DNA from: Sphaerotilus mobilis
Lineage (GTDB): Bacteria; Pseudomonadota; Gammaproteobacteria; Burkholderiales; Burkholderiaceae_C
Direction of reading: 5' to 3'
Length of the DNA stretch: 64,000 bases
Assembly (NCBI RefSeq): GCF_004216565.1
Contig: NZ_SGWV01000008.1
Coordinates: 372,001 to 436,000, forward strand
A program made the position numbers and the translations under genes. Below the pieces are notes generated by a model. It was not told the origin of the DNA. It saw only the letters and a program-made list of their open reading frames with translations, and did no database searches. This document shows positions 34,677 to 44,829 of the stretch, piece after piece. Position 1 is the stretch's first letter. Each line of letters starts with the position of its first letter.

Positions 34677-37600
34677 ATGACGTCCTCGCCGTCCTTGCCC
34701 TCCCCCGCCTCCCATCCAGAACCCGCGCTGCCGTGGCCGCGCTGGCTCGGCGCCGATCTGGCCGCGTCGCGTGCGCTCCTGGTCGTTGCCGGCCCGGACC
34801 TGGCCAGCAACCTCGCCGCCGCCGACGCCTTGGCGACGCTGGCCGCGCGGGGCATCCGCGTGCTGCTGCGCCTGCCGGCGACGCAGGCCGACTGGCTGGC
34901 ACGGGTCTGGGGCGTCTGGGCGGTCTGGCCGGTCGACCGGGAAGGCCACACCGAGGACCGGCTCGACCCGGGCGACGCGCCGCCCGATCTGGTCGGCGCG
35001 GTCGACGCCTGGATCCCGCTCGGCGAGCTGCCGGCCTTGCTGGGCGCGGTCGCCGACGGGCCCTGGCCACGCCTGCACCTGGGTGCGGCCTACGTCACCA
35101 GCCTGTTCGACGAGGCCGACGCCCAAGGCCAGCCCGACCGGGCCGACACCCTCTGGATCGGCAGTTGCCTGGACAACAGCCCGCAAGGCGCACCGGCGAT
35201 GGACCTGCTCGACGGCCTGGCCGAACCCCTGCGGATCTGCGCCTGGCATTGGCGCGAGCCGGTCGACAGCCTGGACGACGTGACCCGCGCCCGTCGCCTG
35301 GGCCGCTGGCCCGACCTGGCTGCAGCAGCCACCGACCGCCTGCTGCTGGCCCGCCGCATCGCCACGCTGGACCTGCTCGTGACCCACCAGCCGGAAGCGG
35401 CCACGCTGGCCTGGGCGCTCGGCAAGCCAGTCTGGTGGCTGGCGAGCGGGCCTGACGCGGACCTGCCCTCGTCGCCCCCACCGGCCCACCTCGGCGCGCC
35501 GACCGTCGTCACCGTGCAGGACCTGCCCGGCGCCCTGGCCGCGTGGGCACCGTCGCGCCGCCATGCCCTGCGCCGCCAGTCTCCGGACGACGCGCTGGCC
35601 GGCGTCGTCGAGGCCATCAACGCCTGCCAGCAGGGCGCCCTGGACGCCGCCCGCGACCATGCCCTGCAGTTGCTGATCAGCCATCCGCAGCGCCCGGACG
35701 CCTGGCGCCTGCTCGGCCTGATCGGCCAGACCACCGGCCAGCTCGCCTGGGCCGAGCGTTGCCACGCCCGCGTCACCGAGGTCGCGCCGGCCTGGCCGGA
35801 CGGCTGGAAGAGCCTGGGCCTGCTGCGGGTCGAGCTGGCACGAACCGATCCCGCCATCGACGCCCTGACCCGCGCGCTGGCGCTGGCGCCTTCGGACGGT
35901 GGCGTGCGGGGGCCGCTGGCCCGCTTGCACGACGAACGTGGCCTCGCCGGCGACGCCGACCTCGCCATCACGCTCTACCGCGAAGGCCTGGGCCACCAGC
36001 CGGCCGAGACCGACTGGCAACTCGCGCTGGCGAGCTTGCTGATCGGCGTCGGCGAGCCCGAAGCCGCCCTGTCCTACCTCGATGCCTGCCTGCGCCAGCT
36101 CGATGCCAGCCACGCCGGCCATGCCCGCGCGCTGCGCCTGTCGGCCCGCGCCCACGCCGCTCGGGGCGACACCGACGCCGCAGCGGCCTGCCTGCGCCGC
36201 TGTCTTGAACGCCGACCCGGCGACGCCCAGGCGGTCGCCACGCTGGCCCGGCTGTATCGGCAAGCGGGCTTGAACAGCCGTGCGCGTGAACTCCTGCGGC
36301 TCGCCCGGCCGGTCGACACCTTGCCCGACCCATCGGCAACGACGCCAGAGGCCGATGCGCCGGCCGACCTCGCCTGGCGCGACCTCGAAGCCTGGTGGCT
36401 GCTGCGCCTGAGCGATCCCACCGTGGCACCGGACGACCGCCGCGCCACGGCCGCCGCCGCCGTGCTCGCCGTCGCGCCTCGCGCCCAAGCGCTGGACACC
36501 GCCCTGTGGTGCACCCTGGCGCCCTTGCTGGACGACGCCACCCGCGCCGCGCTGCGTCCGGCCCATCCGGCCCCAGATGCCGCAGCGCCCGAACGCCGCA
36601 GCCTCGCCAGCCGCCGCCCCCGGCTGGCCTACATCGGCTCGCCCCACGCGCTGCTGCGTCATCAGGATGGCGTGCGCAGCCTGCTGGCCCAGCACGACCG
36701 CAGCCGTTTCGACGTGCAGGTCTGGCACTGGTCGGCCCCGCAGGACGACGGCCGGGTCAGCACGCCGGCCGGTCTGGATGCCGAGGATCTGGGCGCTGGC
36801 AGCGATGCCGAACTGGCGCGACAGGTCCTGAGCCTCGAACCCGATGCCCTGGTGGACCTGGACGGCGACGGCTGTCACGCCCGACCGGGCCTGTGGCCAC
36901 GCCTGCCGGCCTCGCTGCGGCTGGCGGCCTTCGACCGTTGCCAGATGCCGGACGACGCCCCGGGCGCGCCAACGCTGTCGCCCTGGCCCGTCACGCTCGC
37001 CTGCGCCGGCCCGGCCGACGCGCTGCAGGCGGCCAGTCCCTTGCGGTCGCGCTGGCGCACCCGCCTGGGCCTGCCGGGCAAGGCCCCGGTGCTGGCCTGC
37101 CTGGCGCCGCTGGAGTCCTTGTCGCGCCCCGCGCTGGACCGCCTGTTCGCGCTGCTGCAGGCCTGTCCTCCCGCCCACCTGTGGCTGGCGCCGGCCGACC
37201 CCGCGCTGCGGGCCGCCATCGTCGACCTCGCCCGCGCGGCCGGCATCGCCCCGGAGCGTCTGCACCACACAGAAGCCGGGCCACACGCCCTCGCGCTGCG
37301 GCGCGGTGCGCTGAGCGCCGTCGATCTCTACCTGCAGCTCACCCCCGACTGGCACGACCACGCCCTGCCCGATCCCCTCGCCCAGGCCCTGGCCGCCGCC
37401 GTGCCGGTGCTCGCTCTGGCCGGCACGGCCGATCCGTCCGGCCGCGTGCGTGCGCTGTTGAAAGCCGCCGACGCGGTCGACGCGTGTCACGACGACATCG
37501 ACGCCTGGCAACAGGCCGCCCTCGCCGCCCTGCGCCAGCCGCGCGCGCTGCTCGCCCAGCGCCAACAAGGCATCAGCCGCCACGCCGGTGCCCCGCTGTT

Positions 37601-37739
37601 CCAGCCCGCCCTGCTCGCCGGCCGCCTGCAGGATGCGCTGCTGCCACCGCCCCCGATGGCCCGCCCGGCCGGCGCAGTCCGTGAACAAACCGGCACCCGC
37701 GCCTCGCCTCGTCGACAGACTTTGGAGGCCCCCGCTTGA
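34677..37739 (+). CDS. TPR protein with degenerate GT41-like C-terminal half
   Basis: 1020 residues, divergent from the giant gene. Residues about 15-280 resemble a GT-B-like Rossmann domain (LLVVAGPDLASNLAAADALA). The middle (about 300-560) holds tetratricopeptide repeats (LQLLISHPQRPDAWRLLGLI, NSRARELLRLARPVDT). From about 625 a GT41-like pattern begins (RPRLAYIGSPHALLRHQDGV, then DALVDLDGDGCHARPG and PVLALAGTADPSGRVRALL). The HTTASDALLAG motif of active GT41 enzymes is absent, so catalysis is doubtful. It may act as a scaffold, chaperone or regulator of glycosylation of the giant protein. The ATG at 34677 is used; an ATG five bases earlier runs into a stop at once. Confidence 0.7.
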   Translation: MTSSPSLPSPASHPEPALPWPRWLGADLAASRALLVVAGPDLASNLAAADALATLAARGIRVLLRLPATQADWLARVWGVWAVWPVDREGHTEDRLDPGDAPPDLVGAVDAWIPLGELPALLGAVADGPWPRLHLGAAYVTSLFDEADAQGQPDRADTLWIGSCLDNSPQGAPAMDLLDGLAEPLRICAWHWREPVDSLDDVTRARRLGRWPDLAAAATDRLLLARRIATLDLLVTHQPEAATLAWALGKPVWWLASGPDADLPSSPPPAHLGAPTVVTVQDLPGALAAWAPSRRHALRRQSPDDALAGVVEAINACQQGALDAARDHALQLLISHPQRPDAWRLLGLIGQTTGQLAWAERCHARVTEVAPAWPDGWKSLGLLRVELARTDPAIDALTRALALAPSDGGVRGPLARLHDERGLAGDADLAITLYREGLGHQPAETDWQLALASLLIGVGEPEAALSYLDACLRQLDASHAGHARALRLSARAHAARGDTDAAAACLRRCLERRPGDAQAVATLARLYRQAGLNSRARELLRLARPVDTLPDPSATTPEADAPADLAWRDLEAWWLLRLSDPTVAPDDRRATAAAAVLAVAPRAQALDTALWCTLAPLLDDATRAALRPAHPAPDAAAPERRSLASRRPRLAYIGSPHALLRHQDGVRSLLAQHDRSRFDVQVWHWSAPQDDGRVSTPAGLDAEDLGAGSDAELARQVLSLEPDALVDLDGDGCHARPGLWPRLPASLRLAAFDRCQMPDDAPGAPTLSPWPVTLACAGPADALQAASPLRSRWRTRLGLPGKAPVLACLAPLESLSRPALDRLFALLQACPPAHLWLAPADPALRAAIVDLARAAGIAPERLHHTEAGPHALALRRGALSAVDLYLQLTPDWHDHALPDPLAQALAAAVPVLALAGTADPSGRVRALLKAADAVDACHDDIDAWQQAALAALRQPRALLAQRQQGISRHAGAPLFQPALLAGRLQDALLPPPPMARPAGAVREQTGTRASPRRQTLEAPA

Positions 37740-37765
37740 TCACTTGCGTTTTTTCCCCCTAGAAT
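37736..37765 (+). promoter_or_regulatory. tRNA promoter
   Basis: TTGATC at 37736-37741 and TAGAAT at 37760-37765, spaced 18 bp, stand 17 bp before the mature tRNA start. This fits a sigma-70 promoter. The -35 overlaps the end of the upstream gene. Confidence 0.55.
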
Positions 37766-37782
37766 CGCGGTCTTTCGCCGAA

Positions 37783-37858
37783 GCCGGCATAGCTCAGTTG
37801 GTAGAGCAGCGCATTCGTAATGCGAAGGTCGGGGGTTCGACTCCTCTTGCCGGCACCA
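37783..37858 (+). tRNA. tRNA-Thr (anticodon CGT)
   Basis: 76 bases. Acceptor arms GCCGGCA and TGCCGGC close the molecule, the D arm is GCTC/GAGC, and the anticodon loop is TTCGTAA with CGT at its centre. The T arm has GTTCGACTC, and CCA is encoded at 37856-37858. A G-A mismatch at the top of the anticodon stem matches that of E. coli thrW. It reads ACG threonine codons. Confidence 0.96.
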
Positions 37859-37918
37859 CCCTTCAAGGGCGGACAGGTTGAAAAAAGCAAAAACGCGAAA
37901 GCGCAAAAAAGCTGAGAA

Positions 37919-37942
37919 GCCGCCCACCGAGGCGGCTTTTTT
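37919..37942 (+). terminator. intrinsic terminator after tRNA-Thr
   Basis: Perfect six-base arms GCCGCC and GGCGGC with a six-base loop, followed directly by six T. It lies 60 bp after the tRNA. Confidence 0.9.
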
Positions 37943-38021
37943 GCGTCCTGAGACAACCCGCCGCGTGCGTCGGCGCTGGTCGGATCAGCGGGTCCCGCGA
38001 GCGGTCAAGGTGGGACAGCCT

Positions 38022-38045
38022 CGTTGTATATTTCCGCATACAACG
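38022..38045. promoter_or_regulatory. ModE-type operator overlapping the modA promoter
   Basis: Perfect inverted repeat, CGTTGTAT and ATACAACG, separated by eight bases. This is the symmetry and core (CG-T-T-AT) of ModE boxes. A TATATT -10 candidate at 38027-38032 lies inside it. Since modE closes this operon, molybdate-bound ModE probably represses the operon and itself from here. Confidence 0.8.
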
Positions 38046-38065
38046 AATTCCTGAGACGTGTGAAC

Positions 38066-38815
38066 ATGCCGCTCCGACACCTCTACCCACTGGCTGCGGC
38101 GCTGCTCCTGACGCCTTGTGCGTTTGCTGCAGACCTCACCGTCTCGGCTGCCGCCAGCCTGACGAACGCGTTCAAGGATATTGCACCGTTGTATGAGTCG
38201 GCATATCCCGGTGCCAAGGTGCAGCTGAACTTTGGTGCGTCGGGGGCCTTGTTGCAGCAGATTGCCAAGGGGGCGCCGGTCGACGTCTTCATCAGTGCCG
38301 ACCAGGAGACGATGGACCGGGCGCAGGCCCAGGGCTTGTTGAAGGCCGGCAGCCGGCGTGATGTGGTGTCCAACACGCTGGTGGTGATCGTGCCGGGCAG
38401 CAGCGCCACGATGCCCAAGACCATCGCCGACCTGACCCAGCCAGCCTACGGCCGCATCGCCATCGGACTGCCCGCCAGCGTGCCGGTCGGGCGTTACACC
38501 CAGGGCGTGCTGGAGGCCGCCAAGCTCTGGGGGGCGATCGCGCCCAAGATGATCGGAGCCAGTTCGGTGCGCCAGGCGCTGGACTACGTCGCGCGTGCCG
38601 AGGTCGATGCCGGCTTCGTCTACGCCACCGATGCGGCGCTGATGCCCGACCGGGTCAAGATCGCCCTCACGGTGCCGACCGCCCAAGCCATCGTCTACCC
38701 CGTGGCGGCACTCGCGGCGGCGCCGAACCCGGTGGACGGGGCCCGCTTCATCGACTTCCTGCGCACCCCACCGGCGCAAACGGTGCTGGCCCGCTACGGC
38801 TTTGGCAAGCCCTGA
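38066..38815 (+). CDS. modA: molybdate-binding periplasmic protein ModA
   Basis: 249 residues. A Sec signal (LYPLAAALLLTPCAFA) is followed by DLTVSAAASLTNAFKDIAPL, the ModA opening that contributes oxyanion ligands, then LNFGASGALLQQIAKGAPVD and VFISADQETMD. It delivers molybdate or tungstate to ModBC. The frame also allows a TTG start inside the operator at 38024; the ATG at 38066 gives the normal signal peptide and is preferred. It ends with a one-base overlap (TGATG) with modB. Confidence 0.95.
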   Translation: MPLRHLYPLAAALLLTPCAFAADLTVSAAASLTNAFKDIAPLYESAYPGAKVQLNFGASGALLQQIAKGAPVDVFISADQETMDRAQAQGLLKAGSRRDVVSNTLVVIVPGSSATMPKTIADLTQPAYGRIAIGLPASVPVGRYTQGVLEAAKLWGAIAPKMIGASSVRQALDYVARAEVDAGFVYATDAALMPDRVKIALTVPTAQAIVYPVAALAAAPNPVDGARFIDFLRTPPAQTVLARYGFGKP

Positions 38816-39485
38816 TGGACAGCGCCTGGATCGCTCTGCAGCTCACGCTCAAGGTGGCGGGCTGGGCGACCTTCATCAACCTGTTCCTGGGCGTCGCCAC
38901 CGGCTACGCGATGGCGCGCTGGCGCTGGGCCGGACGCGACCTGCTGGACGCCGCGTTGACCCTGCCGATGGTCATGCCGCCGACCGTGCTGGGCTACTAC
39001 CTGCTGGTGGTCATCGGCACCCAGGGCACGCTCGGGCAATGGTTGCTGTCGACCTTCGGCATCCGCCTGATCTTCACCTGGCAGGCCGCCGTGATCGCCG
39101 CGACGATCGTCGCCTTCCCGCTGGTCTTCAAGGCCGCCCGGGCGGCCTTCGAGAACGTCGAGCCGCAACTGGAAGACGCCGCCCGCTCGCTCGGGCTGAG
39201 CGAGTCGGCCGTCTTCTTCCGGGTGTCCTTGCCGCTGGCCTGGCGCGGCATCCTGGCCGGGCTGCTGCTGTCCTTTGCTCGGGCGCTGGGCGAGTTCGGC
39301 GCCACGCTGATGGTGGCCGGCAGCATCGCCGGCAAGACGCAGACCCTGTCGATCGCGGTCTACGAGGCGGTCCAGGCCGGACAGGACGACACCGCCCACT
39401 TCCTGGTCGCCATCACCTCGCTGACCTGCATCGCCGTGTTGCTGAGCGCCGGCCGGCTGGTGCCGGGGCGCGTGATGGTGCGGTC

Positions 39486-39489
<4 letters not shown>
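38815..39489 (+). CDS. modB: molybdate ABC transporter permease ModB
   Basis: 224-residue inner membrane protein with about five hydrophobic segments and the cytoplasmic EAA loop AARSLGLSESAVFFRVSLPL, which contacts the ATPase. The N terminus MDSAWIALQLTLKVAG follows the modA stop with one base of overlap, and its stop overlaps the modC start by four bases (ATGA at 39486-39489). Order and coupling are standard for modABC. Confidence 0.95.
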
Positions 39490-40171
<682 letters not shown>

Positions 40172-40175
<4 letters not shown>

Positions 40176-41002
40176 CGATGCCGCGCCGCCGCCCAGCCAC
40201 GCCCGCGCTGGGCCTGAAGGGCTCGCTCACGCTGGCCATGGGCGATCAGGACCTGGCCGGCGCGGTCCGCATGGGCCTGTTGCAGGCGGTCGCCGAACAG
40301 GGCTCGATCACACAGGCCGCCAAGGCCTACGGCATGAGCTACAAGGCCGCCTGGGACGCGATCGACGCGATGAACACGCTCTCCGGCACGCCGCTGGTCG
40401 AACGTGTGACCGGCGGCCGTGGTGGTGGCCGCACCCGCCTGACCGACCACGGCCAGCGCCTGCTCGAACGCTACGGCCAGATCCAGGCGGTGCACCAGCG
40501 CTTCCTGGACCTGCTGGACCTTCGGGCACTCGATCTGGCGCAGGACTTCTCCATCCTCCAGGCCCTCAACATGAAGACCAGCGCACGCAACCAGTGGGTC
40601 GGCAGCATCGCGGCGATCCGCGCCGGGGCCGTCAACGACGAGGTCGAGCTGGACCTGGCCGGCGGCCAGCGCCTGTCGGTCATCGTCACCCGAGAGAGCA
40701 CCGAGGCGCTGGCCCTGCGCCTCAAGCAGACGGTGATCGCGCTGGTGAAGTCCTCGTCGGTGATGTTGGCGACCGGGCTGTCCAGCGGGCCGGCCCGCGT
40801 CTCGACCCGCAACCACCTTCACGGCAGCGTGCGCACCATCCGCCCCGGCGCGGTCAACGCCGAGGTGATCGTGGACGCTGGCGGACTCGCCATCGTCGCC
40901 ATCGTCGACCAGCACGCCATCGCCGACCTGGGCCTGCAGCCCGGCAGCGCCGTCAGCGCACTGGTCAAGCCGTCGGACGTGATCCTCGCCACGGTCGCCT
41001 GA
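40172..41002 (+). CDS. modE: molybdate-responsive regulator ModE
   Basis: 276 residues. A LysR-like winged helix is near residues 34-100 (GSITQAAKAYGMSYKAAWDA, IDAMNTLSGTPLVERVTGG), then two mop/TOBE molybdate-binding domains (TSARNQWVGSIAAIRAGAVN and TRNHLHGSVRTIRPGAVNAE). It binds molybdate and represses mod genes; the likely target is the inverted repeat at 38022-38045. It overlaps the modC stop by four bases (ATGA), an order in which the regulator is inside the operon it controls. Confidence 0.95.
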
Positions 41003-41032
41003 ACGACCACGGCCCGGCACGCCCGGGCGGCG

Positions 41033-41470
41033 TCAGCCCTTGTTGCCCAGCATGCCCAGCAGGCCGCCGAGCGAGGACAGGTCCAGACCGCCACCGGCTT
41101 CGGGCAGTTGGCCGCCCGGCGTCAGGCCGTCGATGACCTGGGGCAGCAGGCTGGCGAGCTGGCCGCCGACCGCGTCGGGCGACAGGCCCAGCGACTGGGC
41201 GATGCCCTGCACCTGGCTGCTGCCCAGCACGGCCTGGATCTGCTCGGCCGAGATCGGCAGGTTCTGGCCGGTGCTGATCCAGGACTGGATCACCCCGCCC
41301 AGGCCCTGCTGCTCGAAGGTCGAGACCAGACCCTGGATGCCGCCTGTGGCGGGGTTGTTGAGCAGGCCGCCGATGGCCTCGATCAGACCGCCCTGTGCAT
41401 CGGCGCTGGCGCCGGCGCCTTGCGTGACGGCGCCCAGCAGCTGGCCGGCGACGGAATCAAAAAGTCCCAT
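41033..41470 (-). CDS. YidB/DUF937 family protein
   Basis: 145 residues. The start MGLFDSVAGQLLGAVTQGAG and the repeated GL-rich helices (GLIEAIGGLLNNPATGGIQG, LGGVIQSWISTGQNLPIS, LGLSPDAVGGQLASLLPQVI) match the YidB family of soluble helical proteins with unknown role. It ends convergently 30 bp from modE. An AGGGAAAACC stretch before the ATG may serve as its ribosome site. Confidence 0.88.
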   Translation of the reverse strand: MGLFDSVAGQLLGAVTQGAGASADAQGGLIEAIGGLLNNPATGGIQGLVSTFEQQGLGGVIQSWISTGQNLPISAEQIQAVLGSSQVQGIAQSLGLSPDAVGGQLASLLPQVIDGLTPGGQLPEAGGGLDLSSLGGLLGMLGNKG

Positions 41471-41518
41471 GGTTTTCCCTCGGTTGGGTTGAAGCTGCGC
41501 TTATAGCAGCCGCCGACG

Positions 41519-44500
41519 TCAGGCCTGCGGGCCTGCGGTCGGCGGACGACGGCGCAGCGTCAGCACCACCGGGCCGGGCGGGCCGTCCAGCGGCAGGCGC
41601 AGCCGCGCCTGCAAGTCCTCGACCGACGGGGTCTCGGCCTGGATGACGCCCATCCAGCCGTCGCGCCCGCTGCCCTTGACGGCATAGAGCGCCGCATCGG
41701 CCACGTTGAGCACCTGCTGCCAGTCCAGCGCCCGGGGCCACACGGGCGCCAGCGGCAGGCAGGCATAGCCGATCGAGCAGGTCTTGCTCAGGACGCTGCC
41801 GTCGTCGAGCACGAAGGGCCGGTCGGCCACGGCCGCGCGCGTGCGCTCGGCCAGCAGTTCGGCACCGGCCCGCGAGGTGCCGACGGCGACGACCAGGAAC
41901 TCCTCGCCGCCCCAGCGCACCAGGTGATCGCCCGCGCGGAAGACCTGCTGCAGGCGTGCGCGCATCTGGCGCAGCACGGCATCGCCGGCGGCATGGCCGT
42001 GCTGGTCGTTGACTTCCTTGAAGTGGTCGATGTCGACCAGGAAAAAGACCAGGTCGGCGTCCTCGCCCAGCGGCGTGCCATGCAAGCGATGGTTGTCATG
42101 GCGGCGGATCGCCTGCGCCACCAGCGCGTCGATCTGTTCGGTCAGGTAGCGGCGGTTGTGCAGGCCGGTCAGCGGGTCGACCAGGCTGGCGGCCTCCAGC
42201 GCGGCAGAGCGTTGCTGCAACTCATGCGACATGGTTTCCAGCGCGGCGGTGCGCTGGCGCACCAGCGCCTCAAGTTCATCATGACGCAGGCGCAGCGCGC
42301 GGGTGCGCAACTGCCAGGCCAGGCTGGCAGCGGCCAGCACCAGCAGCACGGCCACCACCCCGAAGGCCCAGGTCTGCCACCAGGACGGCTCGACCCGCAG
42401 GCGGATCGCCAACTCCTGGGCGCTCCAGACCCCGCTGCGGTTGGTGGCCTGCACCCGCAGCAGGTAGTCGCCCGGCCAGAGGTTGCCGTAGCTGGCCACG
42501 CGCAGGTCGGCGCGGGTGTCGAGCCAGTCGTCGTCATGACCCTCCAGGCGATAGCGGTAGCGCAGCCGCCGTGATTCGCTGAGGTCGAGCGCGGCGAACT
42601 CGACAGCCAGATCGCGTTCGCCGGACGCCAGCTTCAACACCGCCGGCAAGGGCCCCGTCACCTGTGGCTGACCATGGATGCGCAGGCTGGTGACCACCAG
42701 CGGCGGCTGGTCGGTCGATCGGTCCCAGGCCTCGGCACGCACCGCCAGCAGGCCCTTGGTGCCGCCGAACAGCAGCCGGCCATCGGGCAGGACGCCCTTG
42801 ACGCGGAAGCGGCCGTTGCCGATGCGCACGCCATCGACAGCGGTCAGCGTGTCGATGCGATCGGCTTGCGGATCGTGCACATGCAGATGGGTCCAGATGC
42901 GCCCGCGCCGGTCCTGCAACAGGTTGCTGCCAAAGGGCTTGCCCACGATGCCCAGGCGCTGGCTGACCCGGTCGAAGCGGGCCCGGCCATCGGGTCCGTC
43001 GGGCCCTTCTGTCATCCGGTGCAGGCCGGCCACGGCGGTGTCGACCCACAGCACGCCCTGCGCATCGAACAGCAGGTCGATGACGACGGGGCTGCCCAGC
43101 CCATGGCCCTCGGCGGCAAGGACCGGAAGCAGCCTCGCGCCGCCGGGCTGCACCTGATGCAGCCCCTGCAGGCCACCGACCCAGAGCGAGCGGTCCGGTG
43201 CTTCTGCCAGCACATAGACGTCGCCGCCGAGCGGCACACCATCGCTGCGCAAGACGGCGGCCAGCGCGGTGGCGTCCGCATCGAGGCGATGCAGACCGCC
43301 CTGCGCCCCGACCCAGAGGGTGCCACCGGGGCCGACACGCAGCGCATGAACAAGGCCTGCGCCGTGCACGACGCTGCGGCGCACCTGCCCAGCCGCATCG
43401 AGCAGGATCAGGCGCGTGCCGGTGGCCAGCCAGGTCGACCCGGCCCCCGCTTCGGCCAGCGCCACGACGGTTTCCCGGGCACCGGTCGGCGTCCCCGGGT
43501 CGACATTGACCCGCCGGCTCAGCCTCAGGTCGGCGTCCAGCACGCTCACGCCTTCGTCCAGCGTCGAGACCCAGACCTGACCATCGGGGCGCACCAGCAG
43601 GCCCCGCACATCGACCTCGCGCGGCCGTTGTCCGAGGGCCGGCGCGATGCCCACCAGGGTGATGTCGCGGTTGGCCGGGTTGTGGCGCTGCAGGCCCAGG
43701 CCGATGCCACCGATCCAGACCCAGCCGGCGCGGTCGACGATCAGGCTGGTCACCTCGTCGGCCGCCAGGCCGCCGACCTGTCCGGGCTCGTGGCGCAAGG
43801 AAGCGAGCGGCCGTCCATCGGCGGCGTGCAGGTCGATGCCATTGGCACGTCCGACCCAGACCGTGCCGTCGCGGGCCTGCGCCAGGCTGGTGACGGGCGC
43901 CCCGTGGGAGCGTCCCAGGCCGTCGACCAGGCGTTGCGTGCGCAGCGGACCACGCCCGCCGTCGACAAGCAGCAGGTCGCCTTCGCGCGTGCCGGCCCAG
44001 ATCCTGCCTTGCGCATCTTCCAGCAGGGCCTGCACGGTGCGCGCCGGCCCGTCGGCCGCGCCGGGGCCGGGCAGCGGCACGGCCTCGACGCGTTCCGCGC
44101 CAGGCAAACGCCGGCTCAGTCCCCGCCAGGTGCCCACCCAGAGCACGCCGTTGCGGCCGAACAGCAGCGCCTCGACGCGGCCATCGGGCAGACCGGCGTC
44201 ATCCAGCCGCCGCGCCGCGCCGGTCGACAGGTCGATGCGCACAAGCCCCTCGCCGCGGTAGCCGACCCAGATCGCGCCGTCGATGTCCTCGGCCAGGGCC
44301 TGGATCTGCGGCAGCGCACGCGCGGGGGCATTGGGGGCATCGGGGGCGGCCACCTGACCCATGGACGGTTCGGCATCGACGGCGATCGGCCACCGCTTCA
44401 AGCGGCCGCTGGCGGGGTCATGGACCGCCAGACCCTGCGACTCGGTGCCGACCCACAGCCGGCCATCACGCGCCGGGAGCAAGGCCCGCACCCAGCCGAC

Positions 44501-44791
44501 GCTGCGCCGGGCCGGATCGCTGTCTGGCAGCTCCTGGGCCCGGAACTCGATGCCGTCGTGACGGACCAGGCCGTCACCGGTCGCCACCCAGAGGAATCCA
44601 TGCCGGTCCTGGGCCAGCGCGGCCACCACATCGCGGGCGATGACATCGGTCCCCACGGATTCGATGAGCGGCGCCGGGCTGGCCGCCAGCGTCGCGCCGG
44701 GCCAGCCAGCGGCCAGGGCGCACAGAACCGTCAGCAGTCCTTGCACCAGCCCGAACCGGCACAGCGCGAGCCACAGAACGTGCGAGGACAT
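41519..44791 (-). CDS. periplasmic propeller sensor with diguanylate cyclase output
   Basis: 1090 residues. A signal-like hydrophobic start (VLWLALCRFGLVQGLLTVLC) is followed by two-component-regulator-type beta-propeller repeats (about 45-700, e.g. DGRLWVGTESQGL and HGFLWVATGDGL). Next come a Y_Y_Y domain near 725-790, a membrane helix near 805-830, and a C-terminal GGDEF domain with motif WGGEEF near 960. The RxxD inhibitory site (RAGD) is present five residues before the active site, so product feedback is expected. It should make c-di-GMP in response to a periplasmic ligand, which the propeller cannot reveal. It lies 38 bp downstream of the GGDEF-EAL gene, on the same strand. Confidence 0.9.
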   Translation of the reverse strand: MSSHVLWLALCRFGLVQGLLTVLCALAAGWPGATLAASPAPLIESVGTDVIARDVVAALAQDRHGFLWVATGDGLVRHDGIEFRAQELPDSDPARRSVGWVRALLPARDGRLWVGTESQGLAVHDPASGRLKRWPIAVDAEPSMGQVAAPDAPNAPARALPQIQALAEDIDGAIWVGYRGEGLVRIDLSTGAARRLDDAGLPDGRVEALLFGRNGVLWVGTWRGLSRRLPGAERVEAVPLPGPGAADGPARTVQALLEDAQGRIWAGTREGDLLLVDGGRGPLRTQRLVDGLGRSHGAPVTSLAQARDGTVWVGRANGIDLHAADGRPLASLRHEPGQVGGLAADEVTSLIVDRAGWVWIGGIGLGLQRHNPANRDITLVGIAPALGQRPREVDVRGLLVRPDGQVWVSTLDEGVSVLDADLRLSRRVNVDPGTPTGARETVVALAEAGAGSTWLATGTRLILLDAAGQVRRSVVHGAGLVHALRVGPGGTLWVGAQGGLHRLDADATALAAVLRSDGVPLGGDVYVLAEAPDRSLWVGGLQGLHQVQPGGARLLPVLAAEGHGLGSPVVIDLLFDAQGVLWVDTAVAGLHRMTEGPDGPDGRARFDRVSQRLGIVGKPFGSNLLQDRRGRIWTHLHVHDPQADRIDTLTAVDGVRIGNGRFRVKGVLPDGRLLFGGTKGLLAVRAEAWDRSTDQPPLVVTSLRIHGQPQVTGPLPAVLKLASGERDLAVEFAALDLSESRRLRYRYRLEGHDDDWLDTRADLRVASYGNLWPGDYLLRVQATNRSGVWSAQELAIRLRVEPSWWQTWAFGVVAVLLVLAAASLAWQLRTRALRLRHDELEALVRQRTAALETMSHELQQRSAALEAASLVDPLTGLHNRRYLTEQIDALVAQAIRRHDNHRLHGTPLGEDADLVFFLVDIDHFKEVNDQHGHAAGDAVLRQMRARLQQVFRAGDHLVRWGGEEFLVVAVGTSRAGAELLAERTRAAVADRPFVLDDGSVLSKTCSIGYACLPLAPVWPRALDWQQVLNVADAALYAVKGSGRDGWMGVIQAETPSVEDLQARLRLPLDGPPGPVVLTLRRRPPTAGPQA

Positions 44792-44829
44792 GAGGGAACC
44801 TGTACCGCTTCGGTTGTTTGCCCCGCAGT

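Noticed and set aside
34433-35455. Overlapping frame with Arg/Pro-rich translation at the start of the TPR/GT41-like gene
   Set aside because: Frame-shadow of the real gene in a high-GC region; the alternative translation has no domains.
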